The notes under the pieces were generated by a model. It was not told where the DNA came from. It saw nothing but the letters and a program-made list of their open reading frames with translations, and did not search any database. Made by a program: the position numbers and the translations under genes. From the NCBI GenBank assembly GCA_028554755.1, contig JAPTOF010000021.1:3459501-3523500 (forward strand): a stretch of 64,000 bases of DNA, written 5' to 3'. Positions 48,395-59,988 of this stretch are shown here, one piece after another. The stretch comes from Cordia subcordata (taxonomy: Eukaryota > Streptophyta > Magnoliopsida > Boraginales > Cordiaceae). The first letter of the stretch is position 1, and each line of letters starts with the position of its first letter.

Positions 48395-48543
48395 TTATAT
48401 ATATCATTATTATTTTATTAATTTCATAATATATATAATTGTTTCAATAACTATTTAGTAAGATGCAAAAACTCTATAATTTTTATATATCCAATCACAT
48501 ATGCCGCTCTCCATACATTGCACGGGTGTCACACTGATATGTA

Positions 48544-48601
<58 letters not shown>

Positions 48602-48751
48602 TACATATCAGTGTGACACCCGTGCAATGTATGGAGAGCGGCATATGTGATTGGATATATAAAAATTATAGAGTTTTTGCATCTTACTAAATAGTTATTG
48701 AAACAATTATATATATTATGAAATTAATAAAATAATAATGATATATATAAA
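48395..48751. repeat. 357-bp palindrome with near-perfect arms
   Basis: Left arm 48395 to about 48570 is the exact reverse complement of the right arm from about 48575 to 48751 over roughly 175 bp, joined by an AT dinucleotide run centred near 48573. Distinct segments match exactly, for example CATTGCACGGGTGTCACAC (48517 region) and its complement (48608 region). No target duplication was seen. Confidence 0.93.
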
Positions 48752-50829
48752 CTCTATAATTGTTTCAATAATGCACACATATGAACACCCATTGGGATAA
48801 TTGGATGAATAACAATATTAAAATTGAGCGAACAGGGCATTATAATCCAAGCCAAAGTCAATTCTATTAGAAATTACATACAAGCTATCGAACAGGCTTG
48901 GAAGATCGAATTTGAAACAACCGGCAGCGGCAAGAAGGAAATTAAATTTATCAATGGAACCTGCCTTTTAGGTAATGGAAAGGCAATGTGGATGATTGTT
49001 GTAAGCAAAATCCAAGAATTGTGATAATTAAAGAATTGATTAGATACACTTATGGGAAATTGGAAAGGGAATTTGTGATCAACTTAGGCACAGTTTCTAA
49101 CGATATGGTTGAAGTTAAGGCATTGACACGCAAGAGACTAAATCAAATCTAGAGTTGCTCGTGAACTGGATTAAAGGGAAATTATCAACACTGTAGTGCT
49201 TTAAACCCATATATTAAAAAAAATGCAAGAAGTGGTTAAATTGGCTGGGCGCTTCCCTTAACCACACTTATAGGAAAGTGATAGATTTGCAGATTGACTT
49301 ACAAATCATAGACTTGGATTATCTCTGAGAATTCACTGTCTGAGCAAGCCCCCACCGAAGACATTAAAGAGTTACTTGAAAACAACCTTAACAGAGTTTC
49401 TTCTCCTAGAATCTTGATCTTTATTTAGTTTTAGCATTGCCTCCCAAAAGAAAAAAAAAAAAAAAAGGAAAGAAAAGAAAAGAAATCTCTCTTAAAGAGA
49501 TTACAATCCTCTCTTGGCTAATGGATATTCTGACCTTCTAACTTTGCACTCCAGCCAAATTTTCATTTCACCAAAAAAACAAAAAATCTAATTTTATTTT
49601 CTTCTTGTTTTTGTGGTTTAAGAATTAAATAAATGACTGGGATGTAAAGTTACAAGATTTACAGTTAGCTGTGCGGTATGACACTATTGTCTGTGGATTT
49701 TGCCTATGGCATGACCTGGTGAAGTTTTTTCACGAATTGACTTGGTGTTAATCTCAACTCTCAACAGTGATATCGCTAGATAATCCACTTGAAGTATTAA
49801 TAACCATTGGATACTGTCGACTATCATGTATGCCGTTAAATAAATAGGATTAAGATTAAGACAAAGTTCCAGGAAAACTAGTAATTAAACTGAGTCTCAA
49901 GAGTAACAGAAATGCAAGTTGGCTACTAGTCTAATATAGTCTTAAGGTATGTCTCTTGTGTTAAATGTAAGAGTTTTCGAGATCAATTTTGAATGAGTAT
50001 AAATATTAAATTATTATATTTCTTTAGCCTCCCTTGAATAAAAATAATTAAACGAATAAAAGAAATACCAGTTGCCTAATAAGGTTGTGGGTTATGCTAT
50101 TTCAACTTTTATTGAAATTTCAAATCCTTCAAAAAAATGGATATTGGGAGAGGAAAAAAAAAGTATTTTGAAAAAATTATTCTTTTTTAGAATTTTAATT
50201 TTATGGATGGCTGAGAAAGTGTGATCCACATACAAATGGTAAGATTTTTCTCATATCAATATGAGATAGCATTTAATTATGACTTATGACTAAGGAGAGG
50301 ATCCTGATCCCCTAATCCCTTGTATTTATGGGCTTAGATAGGGAAAACAAACTTCATCAACACCTTTGTTCTCGCCCTCAAATTTTAGACACCCCAAACT
50401 ATTTCGTTCTTCTCTCCGACGTGTAGGGTTACTATTCCACCCCCTTTCCAATCCCTTTAAGATGATAATATACAAAATAATTAATAATTAATAATAATTA
50501 ACTAATAAAAAGTATCTATATATATATATATAATATACACATAAGATAAAAATAAAATAATATATTTAACTAAATAATAAGAGATGTAAAAATAGAGACC
50601 ATTTAAAATAAGGGAACTATTGGAGTGAAATTAAAATACGATATTTTTGAACTAAGAGTCTATTGAAATTAGGGGAGTTGTTTGAATGAAACTGAAATAG
50701 GAGTTCCTAAATATAAAAAATGAATGAGAACCCCTAAATATAGAAGGAAAATAGGTAGGTTATTAGAGTCAGCCCTTTTCCAAAGAAAAAAAAAGAAAAG
50801 AAATATATTTTAGGAGTGGCTTTAGAATT
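48752..50829. other. Spacer with a coding-like remnant
   Basis: 48824-49430 has more balanced composition and open stretches (66 codons at 48824-49024, GKKEIKFINGTCLLGNGKAMW), followed by an A-rich tract at about 49450-49485. This could be the 3' end of a decayed retroposon, but I recognise no domain. 49490-50829 is AT-rich with nothing recognisable. Confidence 0.35.
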
Positions 50830-50834
50830 ACAAT

Positions 50835-51060
50835 TTGTTTGGATTTTTTTTTTCAAAGTGATTTTCTATAACTTTCTAAAAAAAGAATTTTTCTGAAAAA
50901 TTGAAACTTTTGACTTTTGAGAGAAAAAAAAAATGAATTTGTGTTTTTCTTTGAATTTCAACTTTTTTTTTAAGCCAATTCCATAGTTATTACTCAAAGA
51001 AAAATGTGATTCTTCAAAAAAAAAAAAAAATTTTCCATGAGGAAAGCCAATCCAAATAGG
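50835..51060. mobile_element. Degraded Tourist-like MITE
   Basis: Left TTGTTTGGATTTTTTT and right AAAGCCAATCCAAATAGGC match the ends of the family at 26593-26822. The target duplication is eroded. Confidence 0.55.
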
Positions 51061-51180
51061 CTGTTATTTTGGTGGACTCATAATTTATTTTGGTGTACTC
51101 ATAACATTTTGGGTCTCAAATTAGTGGTTTAAAGACAACTGCAGAATTATAATATGAACTCTTGATAATTGATAATACTT

Positions 51181-51546
51181 CACTACAAAAAAATTTTGGA
51201 ATTGAGATAGGAATTTTCCATCTCAAACTTGAAAATTTTGTTTGAAAATGGATTTGAGACGGAATTTTTTTTTAGACGAAAAATTTCCATCTCAAAAAAC
51301 CCTCATATCTAATCTTGAGACAAAAAATTCTATCTCTAATTAAGACGAAAAAATTTTCAACTCAAATTTTCGGCTTAAATTTTGTCTCAAATATGTATTA
51401 ACTTATTGAAAAATTTTGTCCAAATTTTCTGTCTCAATTTTGTTTCAATTTGAGACAGATAATTTCTGTCTCAAATCCGTCTCAATTTAAAACAGAAAAC
51501 TTCTATCTCAAATTTTTCATCTCAAATCTACCAATTTCTAGTAGTG
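51181..51546. mobile_element. 366-bp non-autonomous CACTA transposon
   Basis: It begins CACTACAAAAAAATTTT and ends AATTTCTAGTAGTG, the diagnostic CACTA termini. The 3-bp target duplication is CTT (51178-51180 and 51547-51549). The interior is filled with subterminal-type repeats of TCTCAAA and its complement TTTGAGA, as CACTA elements need for transposase binding. No transposase. Confidence 0.92.
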
Positions 51547-51754
51547 CTTATAATTTAAGTGATATCTTAAATTACATTATCTAATGTGGGGTAACTTGTA
51601 TTATCTTATTTATCATCAATTTTAAGAAGTACAGACAAGATATGCGAATACACCACATGGCACGATATGACATGCAAATATATATATTTTTTTTCAAAAA
51701 ATTAGGTTATGGCACGTCGGGGATAGACTAAATAGCGCGTAAAAATTATCATTT

Positions 51755-51924
51755 TGATAAAGAGAAATATTTTTGAGTAGTTTGACTTTTTAAAATGTTT
51801 GTTGAACTGTTGTACAGATTTTCTCCTCATCTTTTTCACACTTGGTTGAGTTCTGTATTATAAATACTGTTGTACTCAATATTCAGAGATACAAGGAAAA
51901 TTATTCTTTTCCTCTCTTGTTTCA
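51755..51924 (+). repeat. 5' LTR of the short-LTR Copia element
   Basis: 170 bp; it contains TATAAATACT at about 51858 (TATA) and ends TTTCA. Confidence 0.92.
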
Positions 51925-52004
51925 TGGTATCGGCTTCTTCTCGAGACAAACATCTTTCTTCTTTCCGAAGTTCTTTCTTGCCTCTTTTTTTTTCACAAGT
52001 CAAT

Positions 52005-55000
52005 ATGGCATCTCCAAAAACTATGCCATTCTCTCTGCCCACATTTAACGTGGAGGCATATGTAATTGTTGCTCTTGACAACAGTAATTATCTCACCTGG
52101 AAAAAAAGAAAAAAACCACGTTTTTCCTCTTCAATGATCTCCTGGGTTACATAGATGGTTCCATTCCATCTCCCACAGCATCTACTTCAACGTCCGGTCC
52201 AACACCATCTCTTTCTGACTGCAAGAAATATGATGGCTTTGTTCGAGTGTGTATCACTGCCACCTTATTTGAAACTTTGGTACGTCAGGCAAATGGCTAT
52301 AACACTGGTCGCGAACTTTGGGAAGCTCTCAAGGAATCATTTATGCAACAATCAGTTGCGAGGAAATCTTTGCTTCGTGCTCAATTATGTTCGGTTCGTA
52401 AAGTTGATGCTTCTATTCATGACTATTTGCACCACATAAGATTTCTTTCAAATTCTTTGGCGGCCATAGGTGACAATCTATCAGATGAAGATTTGGTACT
52501 TACAGCCTTGGAGAGACTTCCGACTGAATATAGGGCGTTTGTGATAGCTGTTGAAAAGTTGCCTACGCCATTATCTTTTAACCAACTGCAGTGAAAAGTT
52601 ATTGACCTTTGAGCAGCGAGTGTTGCTTGATTCAAGTGTTCAACATGCGGTAAGTATATCAGTTCAAGTGCTTGCGGCACAACTTCAGTCTCCTTCAGTC
52701 TCTTCTCATGCTTTGCTTGGCAAAGACTGCTCCGAAAACCACCCTCAAGTCATCCTCCTCACCTCGACAATCATCTCGATCCTCCACGAACTCTTCTCCC
52801 GCTGGTTATCGATACAAAGGTAAGTGTCAAATTTGTCGTCGTGTTGGTCATTCTGCAGATAGGTGTAGAGACAGATACAAACAACCAAGCAATGACCAGC
52901 CAACACAATTTGGTGGTATTCACTCTCAATCCTCTAGCCTTCCTCCATTATTGCCTACTCCATCTCCTACCTGGATTCCTGACTTCGGAGCAACTTCTCA
53001 TATGACGAATGACTCAAACATTCTTCGCAATCTACGGCCTTATCAAGCATCAGATCAAGTTCTTATGGGTGATGGTAAGTGTTTGTAAACTGCTAATATT
53101 GGTTCCACTTGTCTTCCTAATACTTCTCGTCCTCTTTGCAAGAATACTGTTTTTCATGTTCCAAGTCTAACTCGTAATCTTCTATCTGTATCCCAATTTA
53201 CCCAAAAAAACAATGTCCCATTAGAATTTTTTCCATCTGTCTGTGTTGTTAAGGATCTACAAACAAGGACACTTTTACTCAAGGGCCCATTAAGTCAAAT
53301 GTGTACATGTTACCAATGACTTCTCCTCCTTCCATAGCTTTCTCTGCAACTAGCATATCTGCATCCATCTGGCATAATTGTTTGGGGCACCTGCGAAACC
53401 ATTTTTATCAAAATTGCGTTCACAAGTATCCATGTCCTTTAAAGATTTCATGTCGCTGAATAAGGTTTGTGACTCTTGCATGAAAGGCAAAAGTCATAAA
53501 TTATCTTTCTCATCCTCTGATCGTCAGACTTCTGGCATCTTAGAATTAGTTCATTGCGATATATGGGGCCCTGCCCCAGCACCTTCATGTTCAGGTTTTT
53601 GTTATGTTGTTTTGTTCATTGATGATTTCAGTAGGTACACATGGTTGTATCCTCTGAAAAACAAAAATGATGTTGTTTCCTATTTCCTACAGTTTCAAAC
53701 ACTAGCTGAAAATTTGTTCTCTATCAAAATTTGATCTTTTCAATGTGATGGTGCTCCTGAATTAACTAAAGGCAATTTAAAGTCACATTTTGAACTGTTT
53801 GGCATACAGTATCACATTTCTTATCCACACACGCCTGAACAAAATGGTTTATTTGAGCGCAAAATAAGACATCCAACTGAAATGGGGGCTACTATTATGT
53901 TTAATGCCTAAATGATTTATCTACTTTGTCAAATGACAGTCCACAACGTGTTCAATTGGATCAACAAAAGTCCATCACACCTCAAGCTTCTCCCATGGTC
54001 CCACCATGCGATACTAATCTAACAACAACCACATTTTCTCAAACTCTGTCAACACCAATCCTTACTACAACTGCACCATCACGTGAATGTGTGCCACCAC
54101 ATGAAGACAATCCAATTTCCACCTTCTCATTCTCCTAATAATTCCGCCACTGCTCCACTTTGCTTTGTCATCATCACCAACATTGTTGTTTTCTCAAATA
54201 TAACCTTCTGTGCCCATTTCGTCGTCCATGCCATTACACAGAGGCACCACTACATCCTCCACATCCACACATTCAATGATTACTTGGTCAAAAGATAATA
54301 CTAGACACCAAAAAAAAAAAAATTCAACTTTTTTGACCTTTAATGTGACTGAAGCACCTCAAGTACTTAGAACTAATGATATTGAACCACACACATATGT
54401 TCAAGCATCTAAGTCAGCTCACTGGCGTATGGCTATGGATTCTGAATACAATGCTCTTATGCATAATGGCACGTGATATTTGGTTCATAAGCCTTCAAAT
54501 GCAAATATCGTTAGGTGCAAGTGGATTTTCAGAACAAAAAGGAAGCCTGATGTTATAGTAGATAGGTATAAAGCTCGCCTCGTGGCGAAAGGTTACAATC
54601 AGGAGGAAGGCCTAGAATTCACTGAAAATTTTAGTCTTCTTGTCAAAATTTTAGTCCTGTTGTCAAACCAACGACGATACGTGTTGTTCTCTCGATTGCA
54701 TTATCGCATGGATGGCGTATCCGCCAACTAGACGTTAACGACGCGTTCCTCCATGGATTTTTGAACGAAGATGTTTATATGTCACAACCGCTGAAGTTCG
54801 TCGACATTGCACAACTCGATTATGTGTGCAAGCTGTCGAAGGCATTATATGGTTTGAAGCAGGTGCCTCGGGCATGGTTTGCCCGCCTCAGCTCTTACCT
54901 TGAATCTATGGGTTTTACATCCTCTGTTGCTAACTCATCCTTGTTTATTCGAACAAATTCTAATACTTACACTTTGGTTTTGGTTTATGTGCATGATGTG

Positions 55001-55881
55001 ATTCTTACAGGTAATGACACTGCAACACTGCAATCTTTAGTTGATGATCTTGACAATCAATTTTCTATTAAGGATCTCGGCGCTTGTCTTTTTTTCTTGG
55101 AGTACAATTTTCAACATACGCCTTCTGGTATGCTGCTGCATCAAAAAAAAAAAAAATGTGCATGATCTTTTGCATCATACAACAATGGAAGATGCAAAAG
55201 GTGTGACTACTCCTATCTCTTCTCATCAACGTCTCTCACAAGATATTCGGGATCTTTTTCTAGATATGTCTCTTTATGGCAGTATGGTTGGTGCTCTTCA
55301 GTAACTTACTATTACTCTTCTAGATATCGCCTTTGCTGTAAATAAGGTGTGTCAGTTTATGCATAATCCAACTAATGAGCATTAGATAGCTGTCAAACGA
55401 GTATTGCGCTATCTTAAGGAAACTGCGAATATTTTCATTCGTGCATCTTCTGATATATCTCTTCATTCATACTTCGATGCTGACTGGGCCGGTTGTGCCG
55501 ATGATAAACGAAGTACTCACGATTATTGTATATATCTTGGACCAAATCTCACATCTTGGTTGGCCAAAAAAGCAAACTACAACTTCCCGTTCGAGTACAG
55601 AAGCAGAGTATAGGTTTGTTGCTTTTGCTACTGTGGAGTTACGTTGGCTTAAATCTCTTCTCAACGAGCTTCAGTTGCTTTCTTCAAAAGCTCCTGTATT
55701 ATGGTGTGATAATATTGGGGTAACTTATCTCACAATGAATCCAGTTGCACGCACTAAACATATTGAAGTGGACGTGCACTTTGTTTGTGAGAAAGTTGCT
55801 AATAAAGAGTTACAAGTTCAGTTTATATCCACCATTGACCAAATTGCAGATGTGATGACTAAGGCTCTTTCTGCTCCATGA
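52005..55881 (+). pseudogene. Copia gag-pol remnant
   Basis: Gag starts at ATG 52005 (MASPKTMPFSLPTF) and shifts frame near 52100. The gag core runs at 52155-52594. A zinc knuckle CQICRRVGHSADRC is at about 52828-52870. The protease motif reads PDFGATSHM where DSGA is expected. Integrase start follows at 53378-53734 (zinc CDSCMKGKSH, then WGPAPAPSCSGFCYVVLFIDDFSRYTW). The integrase tail is cut: from about 53910 the reading jumps towards the linker. RT fragments lie at 54480-55165, where the active site reads YVHD instead of YVDD. RNase H is at 55404-55881 with a frameshift near 55590. Multiple stops and shifts; not functional. Confidence 0.9.
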
Positions 55882-55945
55882 TTTAAGTTATTAAGATCCA
55901 AGCTCACTGTTACTAATGTGGTTTCGCTTCAGGGGGCAGGGGGCA

Positions 55946-56114
55946 TGATAAGGAGAAATATTTTTGAATAGTTTGACTTTTTAATATATTTGTTGAACTA
56001 CTATATCGATTTTTTCCTTATCTTTCTCACATTGGTTGAGTTCTGTATTATAAATACTGTTGCACTCAATATTCAGAGGTACAAGGAAAATTATTCTTTT
56101 CCTCTCTTGTTTCA
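55946..56114 (+). repeat. 3' LTR of the short-LTR Copia element
   Basis: A 169-bp direct repeat of 51755-51924 with scattered substitutions. Confidence 0.92.
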
Positions 56115-56119
56115 CATTT

Positions 56120-57179
56120 TTATTATGATAAAATGAAATAAATAGGATCCAATAGCATAATATCCAAATATTTGATGAATTGGAAGAACGAAGACTTAGG
56201 ATTTGAGATTTTGTCAACTGAAACTTTTCCAATTAGGGCACTAATGGTAGATATGACATTTTGGGGGTCTTGATTTTGTGGTTTTTGAGAAGTTACATCA
56301 TGCACCTTAAGGATTATGTACTCACTAAGTACTGTGCACTTTTAGTGACTAAAGACCATAAAATTTATTAACAAATAGTATAAAAATTATGAACAAACAC
56401 GTCAATTAAATTGTTCACAACTTTTTTACTATCTATTCATAATTTATTTGTTCACCAAATAACATAAATTCGTTTATCACTCTTACACACACATATACAC
56501 AAAAATACATTTGCACACACAAACTCACGCAGTATTAATATTCTGAACAAACAATATTAATATTGTGAACAAATATAAGAGAGCATAGAGGAGCATGATG
56601 ATGAAGGAGCATGGTATAACTTGTAGTGTTTTTTAATTTTTGGGGGTCAAGTCAATTTTGACTTTAATTGTTGACATTTAGTACTTTGACCCAATATGTT
56701 TGTAAATTGCAATGAAGCCCCAAAATTATTTTCAATAATTAAAAAAAATTCCTTGCATATCTCTGGCAACGTGTCTTAACATGAACTGAACGTGTCCCAG
56801 CATGTCCAAAAACCCCAAAAAAAAAAGAATCAACATGTGCCCCAGTTAGGGGTGTGAATTAATCAGAAAAAATTGATTATCAAACCAAAATTTCGGGTAT
56901 GGAAAAATTCAATTTGGAGAATCAATGAATTGGGGGAAGGGAAATGGGTTGGGAGTCAGAACTAAATTGAACTTTGGGCAAAACAGGATTGCCAATATAT
57001 ATACACACACATATAATATAATATATCTTATCTTGTTATCCAAATTCTTATCAAGGGTTTCTTCCGTCCTTGAGGATGGTAACAAAATTTTAATTCTATC
57101 TCTTTATATTCATTTTTTTTTTCTAGTATTTTGCTGATCAAATATATGGCTTAAATTTTTTATTTTTAACTTTATAAAA
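56120..57179. other. Spacer between Copia element and TRIM
   Basis: AT-rich. About 56340-56580 has repeated 'gttcacaa' and 'gaacaaa' units. No gene was seen. Confidence 0.5.
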
Positions 57180-57184
57180 ATTAG

Positions 57185-57452
57185 TGTCAGATTTACTATT
57201 TATCTAAAAGCTTAAAACTTGTAGAGACCTTGTAAATGATATTGATGCATTTATTTATTATGTTAACACCTCTCGTCATGTACAACTGAGATTTGTTTTT
57301 TAGCCTTTTACGTGAACATTTTTAATTTTTTAAATGGAATAGTGAGTTTTGAACTCACGACTAAAGCTCTGATACCATGTTTAATTGACTACCTTATTTA
57401 AAAATTGAAACTTATATAAAGGATATTGGTACATATATTTATTATATTAACA
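57185..57452 (-). mobile_element. TRIM (miniature LTR retrotransposon), 268 bp
   Basis: Terminal direct repeats of 84 bp (57185-57268) and 75 bp (57378-57452), each starting TGT and ending TTAACA and sharing 'gatattg.t.cat.tatttattat'. On the minus strand the primer site TGGTATCAGAGC (57377-57366), matching initiator tRNA-Met, directly abuts the 5' LTR, and a purine tract GACGAGAGGTG precedes the 3' LTR. Flanks are ATTAG (57180-57184) and GTTAG (57453-57457), a 5-bp target duplication with one change. There is no room for genes. Confidence 0.85.
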
Positions 57453-57457
57453 GTTAG

Positions 57458-59067
57458 CATTAAAGCCTACAAATATAGTAATTAAGATTTAGATCATTCC
57501 TTGGGATGTGTAGAGACTAAGGAGAAATGAAGATGTGAACGAGTTACTTATTAAGTTGTACTTTTATTTATGCTTCGAATTGTTTATTTTTTTTAACTCT
57601 AGAGTTTGAGATTTAGGTTATATATTTTATTTATATATTGCAGTTTGCATTATGTTATGCTTAATTATTTGAATTTGATTGTATAATTTTATTTATGTCT
57701 TGAAGTACATTAAGTTACACATTTTTTTTTATATTTTAGATTTATAATTATTCATATGTGTTATACTAAGATTAGTTTTGGATCTTTTTAGAAAATTTTG
57801 GTATTCCCCAATCTCCTGTGATTCTTCTTATCTCTCTAAATTATGTTCCCTAATAGTGAATTGGAACATGAAATAAATAAAAAAAACTCTTCCCTTGAAA
57901 TTCGGTGACAAAAATTGTCAATCGGGGATTGAGATTCTTCAACGAATACCCCTAGTCCAAACGTGTCCGTGCCTGACACGTGAAAACAACCTTAGGAGAG
58001 AGTGTGTGTATATATACACGCACGATTGAATCCTGCCCGCATTCGGGATCAACATATATATAGTAGGAGAAGCTGCATCTGTAAAATCGAAAATAATTAA
58101 TGGCCAAATTAAGTTTGAAATGTATACTTCAGAAAGAGCAAACATCTTTCAGTTTATCTTGACTCATTGAACTAATTAATAATAATGCACTCTTCAAGAT
58201 AAAAGATTTAGTATCAGATCACAACGCGAAAAAGTTATGCAGCAAACGAAGCCATCTGTTTCAGACTCTTTAAGAAGGAATTCTGAATGTAAAAGTGAAA
58301 GCTTCGGCGAACTGATTAAAAAGCTCTCCGTCGCAGGTTACAGAGAAGGGTGGCAAGCACCACTTTGAATCTGGTTTAAGTTATTTTCACCACTCGAACA
58401 ATAAAATTTTAACCTCTAATAAGTTAATTTTGCACGTACATGATCAGTAACTTGTAGATTACACCCCGGCGAAACCACCATCATCGCAGCTGCAACCACC
58501 GAGCTCTGCTGCCGGAGCCACCTTGCCATCGAGTTTTGCTGGTGAAAGAACAGCACATTAGGCCTATTAATAGCATGAAACCCCATGCAGATGCTAAAGC
58601 TTTTGCCCACCTCATCAAGTACTGTTCCATCTTATATTATCTTCATTTCTCCACTTTACACCTGTTTATTAATTAAAGCACAAGCTAGGTAGAATCCACC
58701 CAAATCAAATCTTACCCCACTAAGTGAAATCGCCTAAAAACTCGAAATAAAATTATAGCAAGTGTTTGCGCTCAAAAAAACCAATAGCAGCGATTGTTAA
58801 TTAGGACAGGAGTGTGATGGAGATGACATTTTTATTCCCCTGTGAAGCAAACAGCTATAGTAAGTGAAAATCTGTGTCTCCTTTAAAAGACTCTACCAAA
58901 TCAGACTACTTTAGTTTTTGTGTGCTGATGCTTGAAAATATTTCATGCATAAAAAGGTATATATGCTTCTAGCTCTGGCTGCATAACTTGAACTTAATTG
59001 GTATCTTTTAGTGTTGCCTTTCCCTTTAAATATTCATGACATTGTTGTCTTTCAGATTTCTCTTTCT
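57458..59067. other. Spacer between TRIM and SINE
   Basis: No clear gene. On the minus strand a 49-codon frame, 58630-58481, starts MEQYLMRWAKALAS and has a hydrophobic stretch (WGFMLLIGLMCC). It could be a secreted or membrane microprotein, but there is no family match. A partly overlapping 64-codon frame on the same strand (58610-58416) is equally unsupported. Confidence 0.3.
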
Positions 59068-59080
59068 AAAAATAGCATGC

Positions 59081-59203
59081 TTTTTTTTTTTAATTTCGAG
59101 GGAGGCCAAAGATTGATTATAACATGTAACAATTGGGAATTGATTCCTAGATTTATTCACACTAAAAGTGATAAATATACCACTTGACCACTAGATCATT
59201 GGA
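59081..59203 (-). mobile_element. tRNA-derived SINE
   Basis: On the minus strand: a tRNA-like 5' part with A-box-like CTAGTGGTCAAGTGG and B-box-like GGAATCAATTCCC, about 120 bp in all, ending in an A tail of 11. It is flanked by the 13-bp duplication AAAAATAGCATGC (59068-59080) and AAAAATGGCATGC (59204-59216), one mismatch. The target duplication and A tail fit LINE-driven insertion. Confidence 0.8.
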
Positions 59204-59538
59204 AAAAATGGCATGCCTTTGCGATCAAATTGTTTGATCGAAAGTATCCGTACATCTGTGGACTCATCTATAATTTAGTTTTAGTAAAAATTGTAATATT
59301 TAATATTTTTTAATAGAACATTTTAATTTCTATAGTAGAATATACATATTTAGACATAAAAATAAAAAATACACAGTGTAGAACAAATTTGGGGCCGCCA
59401 CTTATGTGAGTTAATTTGATTTTTGATACCAAAAATTGATACTTTTTGTTTTCTTTTTATTTTTTCCCTTAATTTTTTAGTCCCGACTGACACAAAGGTT
59501 AATCATCCTTGTATTTATCCACATAGAAATAAACTTAG

Positions 59539-59742
59539 TGTTAGAAAATTAGGACACATAAGACACACTCACGTAGCGGAATTAAAGCACAAGTAACAAG
59601 AAAAGAATACGCACTATTAAACGTGGTTCAGCCCTCTGCCTACGTGCACGAAAAACTCCATTAATAGAAAAGAGTACAAACTCAATAAGACTTTTTGCAC
59701 GGTCCGAAAAATTTAAACATTCTCTTACGGTGTTCTTACAAT

Positions 59743-59784
<42 letters not shown>

Positions 59785-59978
59785 CTAGATCTATTGCAAG
59801 ACACACATATCTTTCAACTAATACAAGAATCTTATTTATAGAGGAGATTTCCTTATCCTCCAAGACAAAGGATTTCCTAATTTATCAATCCTACCATAAC
59901 TAGAATTTTGACTCTCATTAAGACTCTTTTCTAATTTCAATATGGACTTGGGCTTAGCACTTGAGCCATAACCCAACA
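59539..59978 (-). repeat. 3' LTR of the gag-only element
   Basis: 440 bp; on the minus strand it starts TGTTGGGTTATGG and ends CTAACA. A CT dinucleotide run (about 59743-59780) is longer than in the other LTR (61995-62008) and explains the length difference. Confidence 0.9.
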
Positions 59979-59988
59979 AATTCCTCCC

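Larger units (their letters stand above)
51755..56114 (+). mobile_element. Ty1/Copia retrotransposon with very short LTRs
   Basis: A 4.36-kb element. LTRs 51755-51924 (170 bp) and 55946-56114 (169 bp) start TGATAAGGAGAAAT or its variant and end CTTGTTTCA. A perfect 5-bp target duplication, CATTT, lies at 51750-51754 and 56115-56119. A primer-site-like TGGTATCGG begins right after the 5' LTR at 51925. The purine-rich AGGGGGCAGGGGGCA precedes the 3' LTR. Its coding region is badly broken. Confidence 0.93.

Noticed and set aside
57366..57377. Primer site as part of a full-length Copia element
   Set aside because: Paired short LTRs on both sides within 268 bp and matching flanks show it belongs to a TRIM instead.
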